The notes beneath the pieces are model-generated. The model did not search any database and was not told the DNA's origin. It saw only the letters and a list, made by a program, of their open reading frames with translations. DNA of 36,406 nt from a bacterium (GTDB lineage: Bacteria; UBP14; UBA6098; B30-G16). The DNA lies in contig JAGHAI010000213.1 in assembly GCA_021161555.1 (NCBI GenBank), positions 1 to 36,406 on the forward strand, given 5' to 3'. The position numbers and the translations under genes were made by a program. Within the stretch, counting starts at the first letter, position 1; each line of letters starts with the position of its first letter. Below, piece after piece: positions 36,149-36,406 of this stretch.

Positions 36149-36406
36149 TCATAGCATTTCCTTTTCTCCGCGGAGAACAGTCCAATATATTTCTCTGACA
36201 AACCCGTGTAAAATATATGAGAATATGATGGGAAACAGAAACCATCTCGGTTTTATGAGGACGGCAACAACAGGCAGAGATAGAGCCACAGCACGCCACC
36301 GCAGTTTTTTTATCGCTAAAAACTTTGGAGATGCTGGATATCTGACATTTGAAATCATCAGCCAGGATAGAAGAACCAGCGAAGGAGTGAAGAACTGTGT
36401 ATATTC
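36149..36406 (-). CDS. pssA: CDP-diacylglycerol-serine O-phosphatidyltransferase, C-terminal part (runs off window edge)
   Basis: Minus-strand translation from the edge: EYTQFFTPSLVLLSWLMISNVRYPASPKFLAIKKLRWRAVALSLPVVAVLIKPRWFLFPIIFSYILHG. 'LMxSNxRYP' resembles PssA C-termini. Confidence 0.65.
   Translation of the reverse strand, partial: EYTQFFTPSLVLLSWLMISNVRYPASPKFLAIKKLRWRAVALSLPVVAVLIKPRWFLFPIIFSYILHGFVREIYWTVLRGEKEML

Noticed and set aside
1-36406. Search for CRISPR arrays, tRNA/rRNA genes, transposases and phage modules
   Set aside because: No regularly spaced repeats, no recognisable tRNA cloverleaf or rRNA signature by eye, and no transposase or phage-type proteins in the ORF track.

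Overview
The window is a 36.4 kb chromosomal segment from a Gram-negative bacterium. It probably belongs to the Fibrobacterota-Chlorobiota-Bacteroidota superphylum or a related candidate phylum, because it encodes Por-type C-terminal sorting domains and PorV/FadL-like barrels. That placement is inference. Housekeeping genes recognised are rsfS, argS, rho, fmt, rplS, dapA, dapB, serS and a 3'-partial pssA. They are interleaved with secreted or outer-membrane genes: a barrel/CARDB/OmpA fusion, a VCBS/FG-GAP protein, an Omp85-like barrel, a FadL/PorV-like protein, sorting-domain proteins and a ~990-aa surface protein. There is also an operon of a lipoprotein, a coiled-coil membrane protein and an NtrC-type regulator with no kinase. 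The most notable signals are: (1) palindromic elements, one exactly 90 bp, carried in frame inside a sorting domain, with a related element just downstream; (2) a mini-ORF that joins a signal peptide to the end of a sorting domain; (3) the kinase-less NtrC operon; (4) active-site or motif deviations in DapA, ArgRS and Rho; (5) a Rho N-terminal extension with two AT-hook-like motifs encoded by a very purine-rich tract; (6) a decayed TumE-like ORF next to pssA. I recognised no tRNA, rRNA, CRISPR array or transposase.
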